DNA of 27,457 bases from Monosiga brevicollis MX1. Taxonomy: Eukaryota > Opisthokonta > Choanoflagellata > Craspedida > Salpingoecidae. Below the pieces are notes generated by a model. That model was not told where the DNA came from. It saw nothing but the letters and a program-made list of their open reading frames with translations, and did not search any database. The translations under genes and the position numbers were made by a program. Position 1 is the stretch's first letter. Every line of letters starts with the position of its first letter. Shown one piece after another: positions 21,265 through 27,457 of the stretch. The stretch covers positions 3,550,501-3,577,957 of the forward strand of contig NW_001865039.1 of the NCBI RefSeq assembly GCF_000002865.3, in the 5' to 3' direction.

Positions 21265-22115
21265 TAGCAGAGGCGACAGACTTTTTTCATGGTTGGATGG
21301 TATTATAGTGAGGACCGAGACCACCATGATGCGTGTAACAGACCAAAACAATTATGCAAGTGTGTTTCAATAGCCACTGGGCTTTCTCTGTCATGCGGAG
21401 TGAGCTGCGTCTTTCATCATTAATTTTACCAATTCAAAGCCACATCCTATCGACGGTTTTAGAGTCGCGCGCTACACATTGCATGAACAAGCGAGCCAGT
21501 CCAGTCATGATGGCTTACCTGCTATAGCTGCTGGCTCTCTCGCTGTAAGAAATGGTTGATCTGGGTTTGGTATGTCTGATATGGTCGGCAGCGTTAAAGC
21601 GGTTACCGAAGAGCTTGGACTGCCTTCTAGCTGTCATCGCTGGCAAAGGAGCATCACACGTACACGTACAGGCCCGAGCTTTGCGGCGCTTCGAAAGCAC
21701 ATGAAAATTTTTTCCCCGCACACCGCGGGCATTCGCGCTTGCCAGACTGTTCTCAACTGCTGTCCTTTAAGACGTGTCTCGCGCACAAGACTAAGTCTTA
21801 CCTTTCGTGCAGCAAATCAATACGGTGAAGTTCACCCACACTCAGCCAACAGGCAGCACTACGAAAGTTTATCAAAACTACTCACAGCAGTTGTTATCCA
21901 AAAAAAAAAACCAAAAAAAAAAAAAAAAACGAAGAACAAGAATCTATTTATAGCGCATAAAGCAAAAAGAAATGGCGGGAAGGGTTTGTCGACTTGCATT
22001 TTTCTTCTCTCTCTTTCTGTGTCTTCATCCTTGCAACGCTTCGAGTTTTTTTTTTTTCTTTTCTTTTATTTTTTTTTGTCTTCTTGGTGAGCGTCGCCCT
22101 TTGGCATCGCGCACC
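21265..22115. other. Intergenic region with A-rich and T-rich tracts
   Basis: This 850-bp region separates the helicase-like and nuclease-kinase genes. It has an A-rich run at 21901-21930 and a T-rich run at about 22046-22078, which could pair as an inverted repeat. The open frames crossing these tracts translate to poly-Lys or poly-Phe and are not credible genes. It should hold the promoter of the gene at 22116. Confidence 0.55.
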
Positions 22116-24446
22116 ATGGATGATGATGGACCGTCGCTGGATGATGGTCTGCAGCAGTTGCGGCTTGAAGAACAAAGCCCTGAACGGTCTGAAAGCGAAC
22201 AGCCACAACAAGCTTCCCAAAATGAGCTTGCGCGGCTGAACGCCCAAGTGCGTCTAGCCGAGGCCGAAGCGCGCAAGGCCGAGGCCGAAGCGCGCAAGGC
22301 CGAAGCCGAGGCCGAAGCGCGTATCGCCGAGCTTCATGCCGAGGCCGAAAAAGTGCGTCGAGCCGAGGCCGAAAAAGCGCGTCGCGAGGAGAAGCGTAGA
22401 GTGTGCACTGAAAAGGTTTGTCGTGCTCCGTCTGGGGTGATTACAACATCAAGGCCTACCTACCACCTTTGCACACGCCAGCCTCACTTGATTTGCGGCC
22501 GTTAGATCAAAATTTTACAAAGCGTCTTTTGCGGCCTCACTTCGGACCACATAAAGACCCTGCGAAAGAAGATGATGGACCTTGCTGATGATGTTTTTGA
22601 TGAAAATGTCGTCGATCTTATCAACAACGAAACCTCATCAGAAGCGATGAAGGCCCGGTTCCCCTTGAAAGGTGTGTCTGTCGTTGGTTGTCACCCACCC
22701 CAGATCTGGCCTGCTCTTGGTCATTGCTGTGCGCACCTGAACACAGTTGGCGAGCAACAGCACTACATGACCGTTGTTGATTGCACGTGTGCAGGCTTTT
22801 CGTGGCAAACAAAAAAATCGGTCATTGGCAAGATGCCGTCGATAGCGCCCTCGCAAACCCCATCTTTGACCGCTGCAAATCAACTACTCAACTGCATCGT
22901 CGCAGAACTTCCCTGCAGCCACCACTACTACGCAGCAAAAATTGTCCGGCACATTGATGAGCTTTGCGCGGATTCCGAGTTGACGATCGACAACGAGCTG
23001 ATTGAGAACCTCGAGTGGGCGGTCAAGGTTGAGCGACATTCCCGATTGTCTGTGCTCCAGCAGGAAAGCGACATCTCTTCTCGACTGAGTATCGTGCTGC
23101 GTCGCTACTTTGGCCTGGACGTTGTCCATCAATATTCCATCGGCAACCAGAACACCCATGTTGATTGGGCGGGATTTGATGATAGCCACCACGTTGTCGT
23201 CATGGGCGAGTGCAAAAAGGCCCCGCAGAACTTCAACGAATACGGGGGACAGGTTGCCAATGAACTCTTGCGACTGAGAGCCATCGCAACACGTTATGAG
23301 AGCGGCAAGAAGTCTCAGGGGCTGCCGGGCCAGATGCGCACAGAGTGGCCCATTGTCAACATCAACGTGGTAGGAGATTATGTGAGCGCATACCTGGCCT
23401 TGATGGTTTCTGAAAGGCGCTGGGACTTGGTCAAGCCCTACTTGTCGCAGCTGCTGCCTGCACTTGAAGGCCACAGTCTCAACCAAGATGCAGTCTCTGG
23501 AGTGTTCTTTTTGCGCCTCGGTTGTGCAAGCTTATCGAATGATTCGAAGCAGGTCCAAAGCATCCTGCAAGCGTGCAAGGATTTTGTGCATCAGGAGTTG
23601 GCAGGCTTGCTGGCAAATGGGACAGAAAGAAAAACGCGGCCATCATTGCCCCAACAACCCTTTCCTTGCCCTTTCGAGGACCTACACAACTGGAAGTTGA
23701 TTGAATCGTTTGGTCCCAACGTGCAGGTCTACAGCGACAAGAAGCAACGCAAGGTGTATAAGCACTTTGACTACTGGGGTCGCACAGACCTCTGCAGCGC
23801 TTTGAGCAATTGCGTGGCTCCCGCAAATTGCCGCTGCCCGCCCGACGACAAACTTCTGGAAAAACTCCGGCGACTGGATGCGACGGGCACCTTCTATCAG
23901 AAATGGAAGGTGACGGAGCTTGCGACTGCCGTGCATGTGCTCAGCTACCCTTACGTGGAGCTGGCACACCCCACCAAGCTCGAGCAATTGGTCCAAGTCA
24001 TCCGCCAATTGGAGGCCATACACAGCGTTGACTTTGTGCACGGCGACATTCTCCCTCGCAACATTCTTTTTTGCAGCGACTGGGACGGGCATCCTGCGGC
24101 CTTTCTCATTGACTTTGATCTCGGCCGGTTCCTCCCAGCCGATGACGCCAACGGAGCCAATAGGGCTTTGTATGTCTCCAATTATGCCGTGAAAGCGAAG
24201 GCGCTGAAGCCGTATCGTCACGATGATGCATACCCAAATGAAGCCATGGACAAGGAGCACGATGGCTTTGCCTTGGCACGTGTCATGCAGGACTTTTTAG
24301 AAGATGACGATAATCGGAAGGAGTTGGTGGCTGCGCTGGAGGAGCTCCGCCTGGATGACGCTGCCACGCTGTGTATGGAGTGCGAGCTTTTGTCGGAGTT
24401 CAAGGTTTCTGTGTCTGGCAAGGCAACCGGGAGTCCTCATAAGTGA
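22116..24446 (+). CDS. Coiled-coil, PD-(D/E)XK nuclease and protein-kinase fusion (Crinkler/RHS-type effector layout)
   Basis: Exons 22116-22415, 22506-22671 and 22795-24446 give 705 aa; the 123-bp second intron has no stop and is a multiple of three, so an unspliced 746-aa form is possible. The start has the context CACC-ATG-G. Residues ~36-97 are a highly charged coiled coil built of AEAEARK repeats. A nuclease fold of the PD-(D/E)XK type follows: SRLSIVLRRYFGL, then HVDWAGF (D279) and VVVMGECKKA (E294, K296). The C-terminal half is kinase-like: KVYKHF (K478 as the beta-3 lysine), FVHGDILPRNILF (D573, N578) and LIDFDLGR (D595, DFG changed to DFD). This nuclease-kinase order is known from Crinkler and related effectors thought to derive from transposons. 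Whether it is secreted, acts on DNA in its own cell, or is selfish is unknown. No canonical Crinkler N-terminal header was seen. Confidence 0.78.
22255..22400 (+). repeat. Tandem Ala-Glu-Ala-(Arg/Lys) coding repeat
   Basis: Short units such as GCCGAGGCCGAAGCGCGCAAG recur with small variations inside exon 1 of the nuclease-kinase gene and encode its charged coiled coil. The near-identical units suggest recent slippage expansion, so copy number may vary between strains. Confidence 0.8.
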
Positions 24447-24663
24447 GGCAGCTGTTGTTCTTGACCCAACTCCTGTCCCCATGTTTTGTCAAAGCCGTGA
24501 ATGCGCGCTGTATCAAAAACTGACTGCCCGAATGAGGACACATCTTCACACCTAAGAGTCAGCCTCACAAATTGTGCCAAGCAGTGCGCCTAATGCAAGC
24601 ACCAATCAATCTCAAGTTCTGACACCACGATGCCATTTTATTTCACTCTTCCTGTCCCCCCAA

Positions 24664-24734
<71 letters not shown>

Positions 24735-25049
24735 CGCACACTACCCTGATCCTATCGGTGGCAATGATTTAATACTGGGTGACCAAGCTGTTTATGGTGC
24801 GTGTATTGACATGTGAACATGTAAAACGTCGAATATTTGAAGTAACGACCTCGAGAAAGAGAGAGTTGGAGTCAGCTTTCAGGTGCTTGAATTACCGAAC
24901 CGGCTCACCCATGTCACACACATTAATCACAATGTTCCTCGGAACAGGGCACCATGTGCTAGGTATCTCACATTTGCCATATGGACGATGTCCACAGAGC
25001 GCACGCAGAATCGACTATCCCTCCCACGGGGCACGCTACTCTTTTTTCA
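24447..25049. other. Intergenic region with AC microsatellite
   Basis: About 600 bp lie between the nuclease-kinase stop and the first detectable homology of the decayed helicase copy. Apart from the microsatellite nothing is recognised. A relic of exon 1 of the helicase copy (first zinc finger) was sought by eye and not found. Confidence 0.5.
24665..24741. repeat. (AC)n microsatellite
   Basis: About 31 perfect CA units are followed by imperfect CACACACG units. It is the longest simple repeat in the window. Confidence 0.97.
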
Positions 25050-26892
25050 TAAACACAGGCGTATGCGTGCATCCAAGCGTGTGGTCAACATTGACCAGTA
25101 GAACGGGCGTTACTGGGCATAGATGCTCGTGTCCGACATCAGGGGATTCGTGCCCCTTCTTCAGCGTTTTTAATGTACACGTGCCGTCAATGCGTCCTCA
25201 GCGGCAATGTTCCCCGTCATTTGCTCAATAAACATCATGTACGTTGCACCCAAGAGGACATTGTAACGCTACAGCACTCCTACGTCCACTGCAGCCCGAG
25301 GGGCCCTCGATGGACACTGGGGCAAGGTCTGAGTCTAGTATACCTGTGGAAGGCATCCCCATTCTGAACGGTGTGGGTGGCCCCCAGTGCCGAGCATGCT
25401 ACACGTCAAAAAATAGCCTGCACTGCCACTTGCACACCGAGCATGTTGGTGACCCCGGTATCAATCAGCCGCCACGACTTGTCAAGCTGCAAAAGCGCTG
25501 CGTGGTGCTGGGGCCCGCTGTGTCGAGGTCATTGGCGAAGAGAGCCACGACGCTTCGGCAGCCGTTGTCAGCGAGAACGAGCAGGAGCTGGATGAGCAGC
25601 AGCGGTTCAAGCAGCTCATCTCAAGCACCCGGGTCATGGCCTCAGAGGCTGAAGATGAGCGATGCCCGCACGGCGTTCACCAGATGCATCCGTTCTACGA
25701 CAGTGCGGGCATAACGCTGGTCATCAACGAGCTGAAGCCAGAGCGCATGGTCAACCTGGGCCACTGCACCCGTCAACGCTCCTCGATTCGAGCATGTATC
25801 GTTATTCCGGACGGCCTATGAGTAGCTATCGGATCAGGGCTTGGCCGCCGCTGCGGTGACGCGTCTGTTTGACGGCAATGAAGGGCAGTATCAGCATCGC
25901 CCCATGCGGCAAGTGTAGCCGCAAACCGTCAGCAGGTACCTGAGTCTTGGAACACGCCTGGTTCAATTTTTGCTGCTGCTGAAAGCCACGCCAGCCCCCG
26001 ACCCGTCGAGCTTTCTGGGCCAGGTGCTTGCCAGCCGTGGCCCTGCGGTAATTGATGCCACCGTGGCTCTGAGGGCGGGCCTGGACGCTGAAATGACCAA
26101 GAAAGAGCTGGTCGAGCCCCTCACGTCCCTGTGGCTGGCCCTGGTGGAGGTGAAGCTGAGCCTCTTTGACGACGACAAGGTGCACTTTGTCAACGTCTTC
26201 TTACTGTGCACGGCCGTGTCCAAAGGAAGCGGCATCCTGCAAGACATCAGGCAGTGGACCACGACGCCCGCTGGACTGCTGTACGTTTTCAAATTGTTCC
26301 TGCTTCGCCGTGGCAAGAATGAGTCATGGTCAGTGTCCAACGAGTTTAGGCCGTATATGCAGCCCGGCCGATTGGTGAATTTCTTGAGCCAGCGCAAGAG
26401 CATGGCACGAACAGCGAGCATGGCCGAGGGGCAGGCTGGAGTCGACGTCGAGGTCCGAACCGATGGCGACGAGACGCTGCGCACCATTGTCTGTCGAGGC
26501 ATTGAGCTCAATGTGGAGGAGCTCGGGGCCGCATTGGAGCAGATGCGCAAAGACATGACGGAAATATTGGACAAGCACCTCTTGTTGGTCTCAGGCCTGC
26601 GGACAAAGTACGATAACAAATATGAGCGGCTGCGATTGAAGGAGGATCGGACCAACAGGGTCAAGAACTGGTGGGTGGGCCATGGCAGTCCAGCCGAGAC
26701 AGCGCTGTTTGATCACATTGGCCAGACCCCGAGTCTGCGGCAAGAGTTTATCCAAACCGAGCATGGGTCCAGTGGCGAGCTGACCTTTCGAGAGGACAGG
26801 GTGCGGGTATGGCTTTCATATGTGTGCAGGTTCAACGAGCTAGCCCTCACCTCCACGCACATTGCCGGAGGTACGATTGGAATCAGGCCGTC

Positions 26893-26922
26893 TCTTTTTT
26901 TTTTTCTTTTTTTTTTTTTTCT
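26893..26922 (+). repeat. Long T-tract in the intron of the helicase copy
   Basis: Two runs of T separated by single C residues fill the intron 26871-26959 and serve as its polypyrimidine tract. The matching intron of copy 1 (17496-17590) lacks such a long run, so it expanded after duplication. Confidence 0.85.
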
Positions 26923-27330
26923 TTGTTCCTGCCACTCATGCCTGCTTGCCTTTGACTAGGTCTGCCGCCACGAGCCTCTGTGTATCAAGGGCTGTCCTAC
27001 AAAAACGGCGTGGGCCGGCAACGAGCCGCGTTTTTTGCCGAGAAGCAGCTCTCCATATTGACCCGCGTGAGCAAGACCTACTGGCTGTCCCTGAACGAAC
27101 AGCACACCTTTCGATACATGGACCAGGAAATCAGCACGCTGATATTCATGTATTTGCTGCTGTGCAAGCCTCTGGAGCACATGCTGAGCAGCTGGCTGCA
27201 AAAGCGGGGCGGGCTGGACACCCTCGACGACGAGAATGGCTTTCACAATGCCGAGCAGGACGACGAAGATTTCCTCGACGACGAGCTGGATGAAGACCAC
27301 ATGAGCCACGACGAGACGATGACATTGCGA

Positions 27331-27347
27331 TAGGGTTAGGGTTAGGG
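27331..27347 (+). repeat. Interstitial telomeric repeat inside helicase-copy coding sequence
   Basis: TAGGGTTAGGGTTAGGG directly follows the codons for MTLR. In copy 1 the matching position holds 13 different bases (17965-17977), after which both copies resume with ACGCTC. The insert is thus bounded by homologous coding sequence on both sides. It introduces a TAG and a net +4 shift. Confidence 0.96.
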
Positions 27348-27457
27348 ACGCTCGAAACCACTACAACCTCCTCTTCAATATTGCGCCCCTGCAGGCGATG
27401 GTCAGCCCAGCCACCATCTATGCGGCATTTCGTCGACAAATGACCACGTACCTGCAT

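Larger units (their letters stand above)
25050..27457 (+). pseudogene. Decayed second copy of the zinc-finger/OrsD-like helicase gene, truncated by the window end
   Basis: The copy is collinear with 15281-21264 from about residue 105 of that protein. It includes KRVVNIDQ at its start, the finger segments VPRHLLNKHHVRCTQEDI and CRACYTSKNSLHCHLHTEH, a long open stretch from about 25940 to 26870, an intron at the same place as in copy 1 (26871-26959, with a long T-tract), and VYQGLSYKNGVGRQRA after it. Lesions relative to copy 1: stop TAG at 25099-25101; a frame break with TAA near 25264; another frame change near 25500; two further in-frame TAG codons in the segment about 25810-25915; and a telomeric insertion with TAG at 27331. 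Downstream homology (HYNLLFNIAPLQAMVSPATI) resumes and runs off the window. The first exon is missing. The reading-frame breaks are too many for a functional full-length product. Confidence 0.88.

Noticed and set aside
21572-22090. 172-codon open frame on the plus strand
   Set aside because: Its second half is poly-Lys and poly-Phe from simple A and T tracts, and there is no recognisable domain.
21972-22115. Upstream ATG that would give the nuclease-kinase protein a hydrophobic, signal-like leader
   Set aside because: The leader is mostly poly-Phe from a T-tract, and a much better start context (CACC-ATG-G) follows at 22116. Secretion is therefore not claimed.

Overview
The window is nuclear DNA from an intron-rich, fairly GC-rich unicellular eukaryote. 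The best guess is a choanoflagellate or other holozoan protist of the Monosiga type. Reasons: six genes reconstruct only when GT-AG introns of about 40-260 bp are removed; two of them encode dynactin Arp11/ACTR10 and the ciliary transition-zone protein nephrocystin-1, both expected in a flagellated relative of animals; and one gene is a tandem-module, apparently GPI-anchored surface protein. The species assignment is inference. All exon borders were chosen by hand from splice signals, reading-frame continuity and remembered family alignments.

Left part (1-15,280), ordinary single-copy genes: ACTR10 (+, 499-3347, 9 exons, 615 aa); a 1.2 kb gap with nothing recognisable; a three-module secreted/GPI-type protein (+, 4550-7195, 7 exons, 636 aa); an ENTPD5/6-type nucleoside diphosphatase (-, 9190-7543, 4 exons, 445 aa); nephrocystin-1 (-, 12925-9772, 10 exons, 761 aa); and, head-to-head with it across 176 bp, an ankyrin-repeat gene (+, 13102-14820, 8 exons, 331 aa). 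One intron of the ankyrin gene holds a short CCCTAA telomeric tract.

Right part (15,281-27,457), accessory and subtelomere-like: a 1902-aa multi-zinc-finger, OrsD-like, RecQ-type helicase protein (+, 15281-21264, 4 exons) resembling the telomere-linked helicases of fungi, but with a degenerate Walker A; a coiled-coil, PD-(D/E)XK nuclease, protein-kinase fusion (+, 22116-24446) with the layout of Crinkler/RHS-type effectors; a long AC microsatellite; and a second, decayed copy of the helicase gene (25,050 to the window end). That second copy is broken by in-frame stops, indels and, most strikingly, by TAGGGTTAGGGTTAGGG sitting inside its coding sequence, where it replaces 13 bp that are present in copy 1.

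The left genes serve unrelated housekeeping roles (dynein/dynactin transport, glycoprotein folding or nucleotide hydrolysis, cilium gating, surface contact). The right half looks like a telomere-associated island joined to them: telomere-linked helicase paralogues, an effector-like nuclease-kinase and interstitial telomere repeats within 13 kb. That combination is the most interesting content of the window.
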